DNA from: Polytrichum commune | Taxonomy: Eukaryota; Streptophyta; Polytrichopsida; Polytrichales; Polytrichaceae | Assembly: GCA_950295325.1 (NCBI GenBank) | Contig: OX485804.1 | Coordinates: 32,862,001-32,926,000, forward strand | DNA: 64,000 bases | Reading direction: 5' to 3' | In this document: piece by piece, positions 38,746-52,445 of the stretch | Layout: every line of letters starts with the position of its first letter | How positions within the stretch are numbered: position 1 is the stretch's first letter | Notes under the pieces: model-generated | Told to the model about the DNA's origin: nothing | Database searches by the model: none | Seen by the model: only the letters and a program-made list of their open reading frames with translations | Translations under genes and position numbers: made by a program

Positions 38746-40680
38746 CCTCACAAGCTTCTTTGCCAAGATTCGTCTTCGATCCAAAAGCAAACCCTGCGTG
38801 GGCAGACAGGTCACAGCGCCTTATCCTCGCCCAAAATGATCCGACCAAGCCAGTTTCAGGCTCACGGAGAGATATTCAATTAGGAAAGTCGGGCATGGAG
38901 GAAATGAAATTTCTGGTGACACCTGAAGATGTATTTGATGTGTTCCGCAAACCGCATGGATAATTTAGGAAAATTACAAGCGAAAGGTGAAAATGTACCC
39001 AAAAGGTAAAGAAGATGGCTACCAGCGTACAGCACCTCGGGGAATCTTCTGAGATCCCACGGAGTTGTGAAGAAGGAAGGTAGGAGCACTCTATCTCCTT
39101 ATGATGGAATTGTAACACCCTATAGACTTTCAGCACCAGAGCAGCTAATTCGATTTCGAAATAGAGCTAAATTTAGTCACAACAGCGAGAATCCGCAGAA
39201 CCCGCTGTATGTAGGCGACCGCCGACACTTCCTGCAACTCTCATAATGCGAAATATTCCAGGCGTTCCGATTGAGGGCGAGCCTTTTCTGTATGGTTGAA
39301 CCACCATCACAAGTCAGTCATTCCTCGCTCACGCCATGTCCAGCCTGCAGCCAGCCATGCGTTGTCAAGGTGGACCTTCGTCGTTGAGAGGTTCGGCAGA
39401 ATCTGCATAAGCTGCAATATATTCTGCCCGAAATGGAGGGAAGCTACTTATCCAAACTTTTCCGGACTTCGCCTCTAAGCTTTTCCGAACCTCCTCCCGA
39501 CAGACTTATCTGTCCGTCTTTCAGTAGCTCCTAAATGCATCCGAGCGAGAAGGGAGAAATTAAAAGTGCACCCTCCATGCTGCGGCGGCGGCGGTGTTGG
39601 TGGTTTCGCGGCAGAAAACTTGACGTAGTTTACAAGTTCGTCCGTCGTCTCCACGCTAATTCATGCGGCCACTCGACTCACTCTCTCTGTTTCCCTTCAC
39701 CAGGGCGCATGCGAATAACTTCCCAATGCGGTCCCCTGCAGGACTAATATCACCACCAGGCACACGAAATGAGAGGCCGGACGTAGTAATTTTGAGAGGG
39801 AGCTGCCGTAGCTACCAAAGTTTTAGAGTTGCAGCAGGGCATTGACCGACCAAATAAAATATACAAACAAGGAAACAATCGACGTTGCTATGGTTTGTAT
39901 TTACACAAAATGCATACATGCGTGCAGACAAGACAAGACAAGACGCTCACAGAAACCAACAAAGCCCTATTGTACGTCGCTAATTCCCCGCGACAAGATC
40001 ATAAGCCCCCGAAGAGCAGCACAAGGATATTATTCTTTCTCAAAACCGAATGCCCTCAAAACGTAGAGAAATTAGCCTCTCCTCGAAACAAGTTTACAAC
40101 TAGTATCTATATCAGCCTATCTCTCTGCCCCAATGCCTCTACCCCAATTCGCATGACCACTAATGCATAATACCATTCCCATTATACGCACATGACCACA
40201 ACGAAATGAGCAAGCAGCACCAGGATTATTCTTCTTCCACACGACTCTCTCCCCTCACTTGGAATGATTCAGCTTCTCCTGAACCATGCCACCTCCTCCA
40301 CTTAAAACCAAAACAACGTCCCACAGTCTCTCAATACCGACACGATTCCCACACAAACCCACACCAAAACTCCAAACTCCATCCAAACCCACTCCAAACC
40401 CCCACACTACATCGCACCACGTGGACATAATACAGCCCCCTCAGAGCAGCACAAGGATGATCACTCCTTCTTGCACACCAACCAATCAATCCCACCCCCC
40501 TCTCAAAATTACATAAACTTTTTGAGCTTCCCCCCCCCACTCCACTCCACTCCACTCCTTCACCTGCAGCGCCAAGTGAGCGGCCCAAACACAAACCAGA
40601 GCAATATCCCACCCAATCACACTCCCCCAATTCTACCTGTCATTGCATCACCCCACACAACACAACACACTACATAATAG
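38746..40680 (-). promoter_or_regulatory. PIN upstream region (leader, possible leader intron)
   Basis: Sequence between the PIN start codon and the GC-rich block. The minus-strand frame is open for 23 codons upstream of the PIN ATG but contains no ATG. Beyond about 39.1 kb I see no coding signal. A transcript starting in the GC-rich block would need to splice or carry a leader of about 2 kb, as is common for PIN genes (inference). The C-rich stretch at 40,200-40,640 is low-complexity. Confidence 0.4.
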
Positions 40681-41190
40681 CGCCACTCCGAGTCCATACC
40701 ATAAGATGCAGGAAATTTGGCGGACATTGAGAGGCGAGGCCTGTGGACGCCAGCAGCTGAAAGGAAATGAGGCGAGGGTGGGCGACGATGTGTAAGTAAT
40801 AAGATTGCTACCCAAGCGAGGATATCGATGGGGCGCAAATTCCCACCAAATCGGGTACCGTGAAAGCGTGGAGGAGGAGAGGAGAGGAAGGGGAATGGAA
40901 AAGGGAAAGCGAAGGCAAGGAAGCTAAGCAGGCGGTGGCTCCATAGCGGACAGGACGATCGGCCAGCCAGCCATAGAGCAAGCAAGCCTGCGAATCGACT
41001 CGATTCCACTCGCCCCGCCTCGCTTTGCCTTACTCCTGCTCCTGCCGCTGTCGTCGTCGTCGTCGTCGTCGCGCTTCTGTCGCGCTTCTGTCCGGCGGGG
41101 CGGGTTGTCTGGGGCTTGTCTGGATGGCCTGTCGCGGCGGTCGCTCGGGATATGTGACTTTCATCATTCATTCATTCATCCCCCCCCCCT
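40680..41190 (-). promoter_or_regulatory. GC-rich candidate promoter / first leader exon of PIN
   Basis: An isolated GC- and CpG-rich block in AT-rich DNA. On the minus strand it holds pyrimidine-rich CTCTCCTCTCCTCC tracts and a seven-unit GAC trinucleotide run (about 41,050-41,071), followed by a duplicated CGCGCTTCTG. Composition resembles the PDS5 leader at 2.0-2.9 kb. The 184-codon frame here (41,171-40,617) is low-complexity and has no known domain, so I do not call it a gene. It may be the PIN transcription start region. Confidence 0.45.
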
Positions 41191-42068
41191 CTCGTCCTTA
41201 GGACACGTTGATTGATTAAGGTGTGCAAGGGTGGGGGTATTCGGTTATGCAAAGACCTAGGTCGAATTTCTCTTTGTAATATGGGGTATCCTTATAGCGT
41301 TGCATGACCCAGTTCTGTGGAGCGCATTACGATTTTGTTGTGAGGGAGGGAGGGCATTTACTGTATTTGTCTCCAGCCGATCACAGTCCATTGACTCCAT
41401 TCTTGGGTCTTTTAAGGTTGGTATTGCGTAAGGGGGAGTGTATTATGAGGAACACGGTGTTCTTATTTCCCATGATGCACTCCCGCTTATGCATTATTTA
41501 TTGCGTACTACACCCCAAGGATTTCACATCCTATGACTGTGACAGTGACGCCGGACCAAAAAATGTCATCTCGACAAGGGGAAAGTTCAACATTTTACCT
41601 AGGGGTAAACTGACAAGGTCAACCCCCTAGTCAACGGTTTGGTCAACCTTCAACTGCTAAGTTAACTGAAAAAAAATTTAAAAAATCATCTTGGACTATT
41701 AGATCTTGTTGAGACTTGGCTACAAGATCTAACGGTCTAGAAATGTTTTTGAAATTTTTGGAATTTATTTTGTGGGGTTTAGCATTCAACTAGCTGGTGG
41801 ACTGCTACTAGCAATCGGTTTCTATGGAAAGCAAAAGAATTCTAAGTTTCCAAAATAATTTTGACAGTAAGATCTTGCATCTAACAAGATCTAGCAATCC
41901 AAATATAATAGTTTTTTGGATTTTTTTAAAAAAACTCTAATAGTCGATTGCTAGTAGCAGTTGACTAGAGTAGTTGACCAACCAAGGGCCACATCATGTC
42001 CATTTGCACGTCCTAATCTCACCTTGCTTGATTAAGGTAAGTGGATGTTATTTGGTTACTTTTCTTAG
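41190..42068. other. intergenic with GCTAGTAGCA-type repeats
   Basis: Contains GACTGCTACTAGCAATC and GATTGCTAGTAGCAGTTGAC, a loose inverted pair at about 41,801-41,965. Similar words recur near 44.3 kb and 49.25 kb. No gene. Confidence 0.4.
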
Positions 42069-42684
42069 TTGGGAGCAAGCATCATCAAGTATACAGAAAA
42101 ATGCTCGAGTATACTAAAACCATAATTTTGTTGGTCAAACACCAAAAACTAACAGCAAAATGTTGTTTAAATTATAATTTTTTTCATGGCAAGCTCTATT
42201 GTTGTGTTTGGTACTCAAATATAGAATACCAAGATGAAATCTTCAAAACTTATGATTAAAAGTATTACTCAAAAGGCAATAACTAATTATGGGTCTGAAC
42301 ATAGATTTCATGACCTTAAATATTTTGAAGTTGATTTTTTTTTTCTCACATTCCTTGAGTACATTATAAACTTGAGGCACCATCACAAAAATTTGTAGAA
42401 AATTTTTAATTTTATCATATTTTGTCATATTTTAAAACAATTTTGTGACAATTTTGTGTTCGACGTTACCTACTTGAACACTACTTGCACCTTATTCCAA
42501 AACATATAGTTTTTTTAAAAATCTTTGTCAACACACAATGCTTGGCTTTGTAGATCAATGTGTTTTTAAAATGTTGTTGATTATTTCCTTCAAAAAATTC
42601 AAAGTTAGTATATATTTTTTAACCATTTTCACTTAAACCTATGCACAGTACTAGAGTTGTGTACTTGACCGTGCTTGCGCCCAA
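42069..42684. mobile_element. TIR element T2, copy 2 (about 616 bp)
   Basis: Same orientation and order of internal blocks as the copy at 32,917-33,524. Left end TTGGGAGCAAGC and right end TACTTGACCGTGCTTGCGCC. A clear but diverged relative. No target duplication seen. Confidence 0.75.
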
Positions 42685-42850
42685 TTGGGCCCCTATATTT
42701 GCTTGGTTTGTGGTTAAGTGAGGATCAAAGAACAAACACCATAAAGATATATGATGATGCTTAAAAGTGATTGGAAAATTATGTCTTCTGATTTTATCAA
42801 CCATGTACTTCACACTCAATAGTGGACACAATTGGGAGGACCTATGATGT
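42685..42850 (+). repeat. dispersed repeat family R1, copy 5
   Basis: Begins directly after the right end of the second 0.61 kb TIR element. Shows the CCTATATTTG start, GTGAGGATCAAAGAACAAAC, a diverged AAAAGTGATTGG core and the final ACAATTGGGAGGACCTATG block. Confidence 0.65.
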
Positions 42851-45800
42851 ATTCATCTAAGAAATCGACATACATGCATGCACTTCTGATAACCATAACT
42901 AAGTAAAGTGAGATCCAATTTTCCAATCTAGTTGTTGTTAATGTATCATCAAAGCTTTGCTAGTGCAACACAAAATGTGTAGACATAAATATGGTCAATA
43001 GAAGAAGGAGAACAAGAAAAACGAACTAAATAACACCTGCATACCTTAAGGTAAATAGAGTGTGTAGTTGTATGATGTTGTAATATAAGGATGTCTATAG
43101 TAGAGTGCAATGTGCATATCAAGGGTAGTGCCCCAAAATTCCTCATTGCACGACAAAATGCAATATAACATTTCTCAATTGTTGAGAGAAGCCCCTTTTA
43201 TCATAATTGGGTAGCCAAAGAATTGGTGATATTATTTTACCACACTAATTATGGTATTACCACACATAATTGTATACTATGACTAACCCTATGCAACCTT
43301 ATAGTGTGCAAAGAGTATGGGTAGATGTATCGAATGTGACATACCATGGACAACCCTAAGGTATGACTACAAAATATCATTGTTAGTATCAAAGAACCTA
43401 ACTAACTAGCATCAATATTGTAATGCCAAGTTAATATTGATAATTAGTGCATATTACCAACTAAAATTGTCTTTGAGTCATGGAGTCATTATTTGCGAAC
43501 TTAGTACCATTCTAATAGCATATTGATGCAACGGTGAATTTGTTTGGGTATGAGCCTTCTTGCATGGTATAAAAACCTCGATGGTACTAAATAGAAAAAT
43601 AACCTCAAATACGTGCACCATGCAATATCAAAAGAAAATGTAACATCCTCATCACCTATACATAAGTGATGTCAAGGAAAGATGATACTTGTCCAACATT
43701 GATTTCTAATATATATTTGTTGGTCTACATAATGAATGTTCACTGGGAGAATTATAATGTGTGATGCAAGTGGATACCTTGTGCTTGTCATACACTCTAA
43801 TGTACTGAAAGGACATCAACGTTGATTGGCAATTGACAACTCCAAGAGTTGTCATGGACTCAATCAACGTTACTAATTGATGTGGAGATTTACATTCTCA
43901 ATGGGTCCCATCGCCATATTCACCATGCTTGACTTTAGCTGTCAACGTGTTTTCATTGCATGTAGAATGTGGTCATTTCTATAAAAAATACACATCTAGA
44001 GTGATGTTCCGACCACATTGCTTCCCGATTCTCAATGTATGTATGATTAGGATTTCTATCATATTCTTTTAGTTTTCTTCTCTTCAATTAATTTGTTTTT
44101 GATATGTGCACTTAAGTTGCACATGCTTCATAATCGAAAGTTTGTTATGTGCAAACATATAGTGTTGGAAATTTGTTATGTACACACTTGAATATATGAG
44201 ATCATAATCTCTATCATAGAGAGCGAGGGATATGCAAATGGATGTGATGTGACAGCAACGTCCCCTTAAATGTAATTGGAAATTTATCACAACAAATTTA
44301 ACATATTAAATAAAAATTGGTTGACTGCTCTGATCGATTCTTATTAGCAATCAACTAAATGAAATTTAGATAAATAAATCTTGGTTTCAACCAAATCTAA
44401 TGGCCTTATTTTGTTTTTCCATCAATCAATTATTGTTTGATTGATATTGACCGGATCATTCGGTCTTGCAATTGCCTAGATCTAAAAGTTGAGTAATATT
44501 TAATTTCTTTTTTTAATCACCTATTATAATTTGCAACCATTTACCACATGGATTGCTCAAATTAGTGATGGACAAGAGAGTTGACCAAGGGGGTGATCAT
44601 GCCGGTTTACCCGCCACTTGGCATCAATATGGCGTGACGAACGCTGACATGAAGTCATTGTAGAGAGCAAGGGCACCTTGTTAACTAATGTTGTGTCTTA
44701 TAGGATTTGAATGTATTTTCAAGGAGTAGTAATGTGACTATAAATTATTTCTTCTTTAATAATTCAACATACAAAACGCAACTCCATGAATCATCCTTCA
44801 TTGCCTCCTGAACACTTACTCCCTAGAAAGTGAGGGAGACAAAATTGTCTTTTTAAGAACACAAAGTCAAGTCGACCCACAAGATTTCGAAGGAGATTCA
44901 AAACCAATTAGACCCCCTTTCCACGGGATTTCACATTACTTCGTGTGTTGTTGCCGACCGTCATTGCCATGTACATATTTTGCAAGCAATGACCGTATAG
45001 ACATCATCTCTTGAATCTCACAAATGACTATATATACTACCCATGTAATCTATTATAGTTAGTGCATTAACACTTAAAGTGTGTCAGCAATAACTTCTTC
45101 TATCACGTGCACTGGCGAAGGCGGCAAAATCCACTAGGTAACACAAAGTTGGACCCCTCTCCACATATGGAAGTGTGGGCTAAATGTTTTTTTTTGAAAA
45201 ATGAGAGTTGATAGTCAACGTGATTGCAAGGGGAAGTTGAAGTTCGAGAAATGGGACTTGACCACATTTCTATTTCATATCGGAATTTGATGTTCATTTG
45301 AGCAAAGAAAAAAATAGTCTGCACTAATATGTTGGTGTGGACCAAATATTTTGGTATTTTCACTAACTATAGACATGTTGGTATTCTCATTATTCAAACC
45401 TTGCCCGAAAATTCCACATTTATTGGATTTATTCTCTTTAGGATCTCAAGATCTAAAGTTCCATGAATCCAATCATGTAACATTTTAAATGAATTGATAT
45501 AATGACAACCAAATTTGAAATTCCAAGTTTTATCATTTAACAACAAGGCATATTCACTCTCTCGTATGTTGGTCCCCCTACTCCACATGGAGGTGCCCAG
45601 CAAATGAAATGCTTGGAGATACCAGGCAAAGCTTCGCCCACTTTGGTGAAGTCAATTTTGCTTCAATAGATTGGTGGCACATGGAAGTTTGCGATTAGGG
45701 TGGACACAAAAATCCCTGATTTTGTGTCCATTTCTTTCGTCAAAATTTTTTCCACCCAAGTGTCAAGGGTGAATCCTTAAAGGCCCAAGCTCAAAGTCTC

Positions 45801-46960
45801 CCCAAAACCGCATTAAAATGCCATACCAATTCAATAGCTCAGTGAAGAAATTGTATGTACCTCTAATGATAGCATGTTTGTAAAGGGTTGTAAAGTTGGG
45901 GTTGTCTTCAAAAAAAAATTCAACCATCCACGTGTGCCAATTGGGAAAGATCATAACATAAATAATTACACTAGATGGATGGGCATAGGTGATTGTTCAG
46001 AGAAGGAAAACCATTTTCAACCGTTAGATGTTAAAAGCAGCATAAACTACATGTTAGATATAAAACAAGTGCAATTCGACTACTCTAACTCTAATAATAC
46101 CACCTCAATTTATATGTTGTACCTGTGTTTGAGTGGTGTGTGATCAAATGTGGATCTTAAAACAGACACCAAAAAGACACTTGTATGAAAAGATATTAAT
46201 TATGTGCTAAAAGCTCGTTAAAACATTCTAGTCTCCACACTCGACAAAATCGGGGGGACCTATACGATCGTCACATCGATCATGAATAAGATACACATAC
46301 AAGCTCCAAGGAGAACCTCTAGGAAATTAATCACGGGCACGATTTGAAGTTCCTATCCATCTTGCAACTAATTTCACGTTCAATTAATGCCATCATAACT
46401 TTTCATACTCACCTGCCCGCTGCCCGGCCCCGAGCCGTGTCGATTTCTTTGCTCAATAACTGAAGAATAATTCCGAAGTGTCCTAAGAGTTACGGTATAG
46501 TTGACCGATGAATGTAATAAGAGCCCGATCGAGGCGGGCCTCTTTATTATTTATGATCAAGTTTGTGACAGTGCCATGAAACCCTTTTTTTTTTTTTTGT
46601 AAGTGTGTAAGTTAGTGGTCAGTTGATAAGGTATATAAAGTACATAGCAAGTACTTAGGCATGTGTGTTATTAAAGTTGTTTTTATAGTTGTAGATGACC
46701 TATACAAATTCATCCGAGAGCTTGTACAATGTGAAGCAATGAATGTGCATGAATCAAAAAGAAAGAAACATCCATGGTGTTCGGGGTCCAAGTGATGATA
46801 AATTTAAGAAGTTGCGACTGTCACCTGAGCGATTTTTGGCCTCTTTAGGTATGTTTGTTTCCCATTGGAGTCCTTATGGCTTGTTGCAGTGTCCTCAACC
46901 AACAACTTCTTAAGCCCATGATGTACGATTGTTTGTAACTACCATCTCGTTGAGAGCTTT
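42850..46960. other. intergenic, repeat-derived, no gene
   Basis: AT-rich. A block at about 44,230-44,640 shares ordered words (TGACAGCAACG/TGACAACGACG, TGTAATTG, GACGTGACAAACGC-like) with 49,020-49,520, indicating an old dispersed repeat. Copy 6 of R1 lies at 46,130-46,275. No reading frame with a recognised domain. Confidence 0.4.
46130..46275 (+). repeat. dispersed repeat family R1, copy 6
   Basis: Has the blocks TGTGATCAAATGTGGATC, ACACCAAAAAGACAC, TATGTGCTAAAA, ACATTCTAGTCTCCACACTC and GGGGGGACCTATACGATC in the family order. Strongly diverged in the core. Confidence 0.6.
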
Positions 46961-46972
46961 GTACGAGTAGGG

Positions 46973-46997
46973 GGAAGGAAGGAAGGAAGGAAGGAAG
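46973..46997. repeat. (GGAA)n microsatellite
   Basis: About six GGAA units in a row. Confidence 0.9.
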
Positions 46998-47464
46998 CTT
47001 TTTTCTAAGGTAGGTGTGTGTGTGTATGTGGCCCTATTGTGGGCACTTCCAACTCCACATGCGATTATGACCGTTGGATCGGGCTGGGGATTGTCAGGTA
47101 TTCATTTTCATCATTGACGTTCACCGATCGTGCCGACTGTCAGTCCATGTTTCACTTGAATCGGAGTTGAGATGCAGAAGTTGTGCGAGGTTGGTTGGTT
47201 GGTTGTCTTTCTCTTTTGAAGTGACGATAATCAGTCTCCCAGTTGGATCAACGGAGGTGTTATGAGCACGATGTCGTCAACTCTGTTCGTGAGCATGAAC
47301 CTCGGTGTCATGCTAAACCATAAGATGTTGTGAGAAAGAAAAATAAATAAATAATCTCTCCCCCTTTTCATTCTCAAATTGCACTCACTATTGTTTCAAA
47401 ACACAATCATCTCATAACACATTCTAAGGTTAGGTGTGACTAACTTGGTTCCTCTCCTAAATCA

Positions 47465-47605
47465 GACACCTGTATTCCAATACTACGTGGTTAGTTGTGG
47501 CTCCAAGAACGGATGTGCCAAAAAGACATGCGTTTAAAAGCGAATGCACTACATACTCAATATACGATAACTACTCTAACCTCAATAGTCAACGTAACTG
47601 GACGG
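47465..47605 (+). repeat. dispersed repeat family R1, copy 7
   Basis: Has the blocks GACACCTGTATTCCAATACT, ACGTGGTTAGTTGTGGCTCC, AAGAACGGATG, AAAAAGACATGCGTTTAAAA and CTCAATAGTCAACGTAACTG in order. Confidence 0.65.
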
Positions 47606-48115
47606 GAAAGGATCTGTATATGCTTACAACCAATTCACCTTCGATTTTATCTTTGCACCATGCAAAAGAAATCATAATCAATCCAAACATGGTCCAACAA
47701 TGTTAAAATTTCGGCTACAACTTCAATATACACTTGGCTACTCGATGTAGGATTTCACCCTAGAATTTTGCGCTCCTCCTCCAAGTAATTAAACAACCCA
47801 AATCAACTACATATGTAACAAAGTTACTAGCTAGCTAGGAACCCTTTTTCCCCTCGCCAAGGCCCTTCCCAATAATTCCGATGGTTGGCCCAGATGGGGA
47901 CCACAGTCACCCAATCTTTAGCCCAAAGCTAGGGCCCTAGACCCGAATGACGAGGCCAAAAGCGGAGAGAAATGTGTACTTTTGTGCAGTGATATAGGGC
48001 TTGTGATGTCGTTCATGGTCAATGGTGATAATTGTATTCAACGGTCGTGAATACATACATCATCACCCTATATACCCCCCCCCCCCCAAAGACTATGGAT
48101 GGATGGATGGGCACC

Positions 48116-48146
48116 ATACAATACAATACAATACAATACAATACAA
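48116..48146. repeat. (ATACA)n pentanucleotide microsatellite
   Basis: Six units of ATACA, following a 13-base C run (48,075-48,087) and a (GGAT)n stretch. Confidence 0.9.
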
Positions 48147-48149
48147 GTT

Positions 48150-51100
48150 TGTATTGGTTATTCTTTCTCCTTTTCCTTTTTCTCTTTCCTCAAAACAACC
48201 GCTAGGGCACACTCCAAGTTCAAGACTAAACGAGAGTACACCGTTTTACGGCACTTAGTGTGTCACGTACACCATTTGCAAAGGGCCTAGATTAGATGCT
48301 TAGAGGCCTCAAAGCCACAAGTCCGCCGATTGCAAATATTACGGTGCTATTCATCAATATGAGAAACTTTTTACAAGTGAGAACTTGTTTTCATTATGAC
48401 ATTTAGTGTGGTACGTTGGGATACTTGGGGTGATGGTTTTGTGTTTTAGTATGCAAGGGGGAGATTGTATTGAGCACACTGATGGCGAGTGTCATGTGTT
48501 AATTTTTTTAGTATGCAAGAGGAAGGTATTCTTAAGCATATTAATGTCAAGTGTCATTTTTGTGCACTTCTAGTCAGGTTGTGGATCGTTGTGTAACGTA
48601 AGCATACACCTCGTCGTATTATTGAACATATTGATACCAAGATATTGGTAAGTGCACTTGAACGCCAAGTGTCGAGACGTGACAATGCTGGTGAAGTTGT
48701 TGATCGTTAGTGTAATCTAGCATACCCCTTTGATTAGGGTAAGTGACATTGTTCCACATGTGACATCAAATATTGTAAACGGTGTAGTATGTTTTTAACT
48801 TGATTGCATGTCAACAAGCACTACAACCAGACACGAGAAGTTAACTTATGATGGGACTAAGTTATGAGCCCAAACCAACACTGAACCTAACTATCAGCAT
48901 TATATACCACATTCATGCATTTGAGGGCCATTTTGTGACATGATTCTCCTAGTCCCTTCACACACACACACACAAAAAAGGTATTAAAAAGGTGTTCATA
49001 TAGGGGGCAATTACCCAATAGATCATCTAGGCTATGTGATGTTCCTGGGCGACCAATCCAATCCTCTAGACAAATCACATAAGCACAACCACTTGATTGG
49101 TCCATGGATGTGCAAACGCACGTGACATGGCCTCTGGCCATCACGTTCGTATGTCCCGATGTGACAACGACGACCCCTGACATGTAATTGATAATTACTA
49201 TAGTAACGACTTAAATACATGTTCTTTATATATTGTTTGGTTGCTTGCTAGTAGCAACCGAGTAATAGTCTACTTTAATTGATTGCTAGCAACAATTAAA
49301 TGAAAGTCCATTGCTTTAATCGAGTACTATTAGTCATTGAATTGTCTAATAGTCCATTTGTATTTTATTTTTTGAATTTGACCATTAGTTAGAGTCAACC
49401 TAGCAATTGACCATGGTGTTGATTGTGTTGACTTACCTCAAAGTTAATTGTCAACCCCCCCCCCTCGCAACACACCCTCAAGTCCATCCTTACATGATGT
49501 GGCAAGACGTGACAAACGCCAATGTGCAAACCCTAGATCAATTTGCCCATCAATATTTTTTTTATTAAGAGATTGTCAACTTGATTTTTTTGTGTTGACC
49601 AATCAAGCCGACATGGTATTTCTTAGTCAACATATGTATTTCTCAATGGATTGATGTTCTCTTCAATTACATTTACCATCCTATCATGTCACATATGATG
49701 ACCACTTTGATGGGACTGGGTGAATATTTAGTTGATTATTATTGACATGTTCAACTAGAAGGATAGAAAAAGTATAGTTAACACCTTTGCACGATATCCC
49801 AAAGCCCATAGTTCACCTCTTGGACCTTTAACTCCTAAACAATTGTGGAACAAAATTTGGACCTCTCATACATACGATATATACTTTGAAATTATACAAC
49901 GTGAAGAGAAAAAAAATTGATGTGACTTTTTGGTAGACAACTATAGCATCTTGTCTTGCAAGGTTATATTTCTTAACATCCACACAAAGAAACTTGACAT
50001 AAGTATGAGAAAGCTCTCATATCTTCTAGTTAATTTTTTTAAAATAAAAATACACAATTTGTAAGACATATGCTAAAAACGTGCAGGAGTTATACCCCAA
50101 AAACCGAGAAGGACCTTCTTGTCCATTTATCCACTTCTCCCCAACCATCATAGTGTGCACATTGAAGTTATAATTTTTTGATTTTCTTCAACCTTCAAGA
50201 AGTTAACCTACAAAGATGAAGGTTTACGTTTTGTTCAAAAACTTACTGCTACCCGACCACATACATTTACACTACAATCTTCTGATGTTAGATACATGGA
50301 CCTCTAAACATTTGTGTGAACAATCCTAACTCTACAAAACCTCCATGTATACATTCAAATCTACTATACGAAGTTCCAATTTGCTTTAATAAGCTTTCGA
50401 ATAAGACTGAACCGTTTCAGGCAATTTTGGTGTGATTTTGCATCGGCCTTTAGGGGTTGAGGGTTTACTTCAAGTTCACTCCTAGCTACTTCATGAGACA
50501 TAGAATACAACATTCAGGCTTGAGTCTCGACCTGGTCACTTTTGGCCATGCATGTACTAAGTTATAACTAGCCGACCGGTTTCCCTTGTTGAGGCTTTGT
50601 TGAGACGTTTAAACAAGAGACCATGTGCATGAAATTATGAAGAATATGTTTGGAGGTAAAGGGGGAGGGGGGGGGGGGGGATAATAATGACCGGAAATTA
50701 ATGATGATGGTGGTGGTGGAGGAGGATGTTAACAAGAATTCCTATCATAAATACCTGCACTCAAGAGGGTGAAATTCCTTGACATAATATATTCTCGAGA
50801 CGTTGTTTTATTGATCAACTTGCACTTTTGCAGTTGCTTTGCCCATCGAGGTTTGGGAACGAAGCACTCAAGGTACATGGGTTTAGGTTGAGGCCCGGCT
50901 CTCCAAGAAACTTCGGGGTCCAAAACGATCCCTTAGCCCCGAATGCATTTGGGCATGTCGGGGTGAAAAATGGTTGAACTCAATCACCTTACTTTCTACT
51001 TGTTTTTGAAGGAGATCAACACATGTTTAGTGAAATGTAGTTATATGGATGTGAGTTGCCTGTAGTTTTCAGAATCCAAGGGTTTTTTTGGGGGGGGGGG

Positions 51101-52255
51101 GGGTAACTATCTATGTGTTATTTTTAGGTATGTTGTAACATTTTTATAGGAGGTGGTATGAAACGGATAGTGTTAGCAACTCTCTTTTTGGAGTGGAGAA
51201 TACCAACGGTGGATGTTCTCTAAATACAAATACCCTACCCTACAGAATTTCAACCCAATTCGCCAAGTTCTTGCTATGTGAATTAAGAAGTTGCCAATCT
51301 GGCAATTGAGAATTTTGAAGTAGAATTAGATGTACAAAAGGGTGTCCTAGGGTTTAGAGGAAAAAACAATGATAGTAGTGCTACTCTCATCCAATTTACA
51401 TTTTCATCCATTGTTGTCATTCTGGTTGTCGTTCCCCCATGACTACCAAGTCCATTCTTGTTAGGGTTTGCTTTTTTGTTCTAGGTTTTTTCCAAATTAG
51501 AGGCTCTTCCACTGCTCTTTGGCTCCCTTGTGTTCGGCTCTTTGGGTTGTGCTAATGCCATGGAAAACCAAAGACTATTTAAATCCACAAAGCTATTGAC
51601 TATCAAGACTAGGTATATTGGAAGGGTTTATAAAAATGTGCTAAAAAGTTTAGTATTAGGTGGGTTTGATATAGACAACCTATTAACCCAATGGCCACCC
51701 TTTGCATATGCAGAGAGGGTTATGTTGGTACAAAGTCAATTGATCGAAGTGGAATTATGATTTTACTGATCATTTGATGGTAAAATCTAGATGCTATTAT
51801 TTCCTAGCTCCAATGACATATGTCTTGTTATGGGGTCACATTATTACGACTTACACCCTATAGATGAAAACACGTTCTATAACATTCTCGTTAGAAAGTG
51901 AACGTGGATTGTAAATGTAATAAAGGCTTATTTCTTTCATGGCTTATAGTTTGTGTATGTAGTGGAGGCGTATCACATTGATTCAAAGACCTTAGTTAAA
52001 AAAAAAACATAAGTCTATCATCTAGCATACCATTATTGCGTATACATTCATTTTTCTTCATGAATTTCTCGTACATGGAGGGTTCCCCATGGATGCCTAG
52101 ACTCATATAACCGACACCAATTGCTAATTAATGTTATGAATATTGAATATTGGGGTTTATTAAAAAATTGCACCCACAATATTATTTCCAATATATTTAG
52201 TTTGGAAATAAGCTCAATAGTGCAAGTGTAAGCATGCCTATTTTGGTTACTTATC
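48150..52255. other. intergenic, no gene
   Basis: Low-GC sequence with G/C runs at 49,455-49,464, 50,667-50,680 and 51,090-51,103, an AC run near 48,960-48,974, and old repeat similarity (49,020-49,520 to 44.2-44.6 kb; 51,950-52,090 to 56,385-56,520). No supportable reading frame. Confidence 0.4.
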
Positions 52256-52257
52256 TT

Positions 52258-52445
52258 AATTGGACACCTATATTCAAGTGCTATGTAGTTGGGTGCAGCT
52301 CCAATAACAAATGCCAAAAGGACACGTGTTCAAAAGAAACATGACTACGTGCTCAGATTATGATAACTATTCTAGGCTCAATAGTGGACATGATTGACAA
52401 GACCTATATGACCACCTAATGAGCACGAGATCTTCACTTTGATAC
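52258..52445 (+). repeat. dispersed repeat family R1, copy 8
   Basis: Nearly full set of blocks: AATTGGACACCTATATTCAA, GGTGCAGCTCCAATAAC, AAAAGGACACGTGTTCAAAA, GACTACGTGCTCAG, ATTCTAGGCTCAATAGTGG and GACCTATATGACCACC. A useful reference copy for the family. Confidence 0.7.

Noticed and set aside
38746-38814. N-terminal extension of PIN by 23 residues
   Set aside because: The frame is open upstream, but the first codon is GTG and there is no in-frame ATG. The family start MINGSDLY begins at the ATG at 38,745.
40617-41171. 184-codon frame on the minus strand
   Set aside because: Ser/Pro/Thr low-complexity frame in a GC-rich leader; no domain and simple repeats inside. Kept only as candidate promoter/leader.
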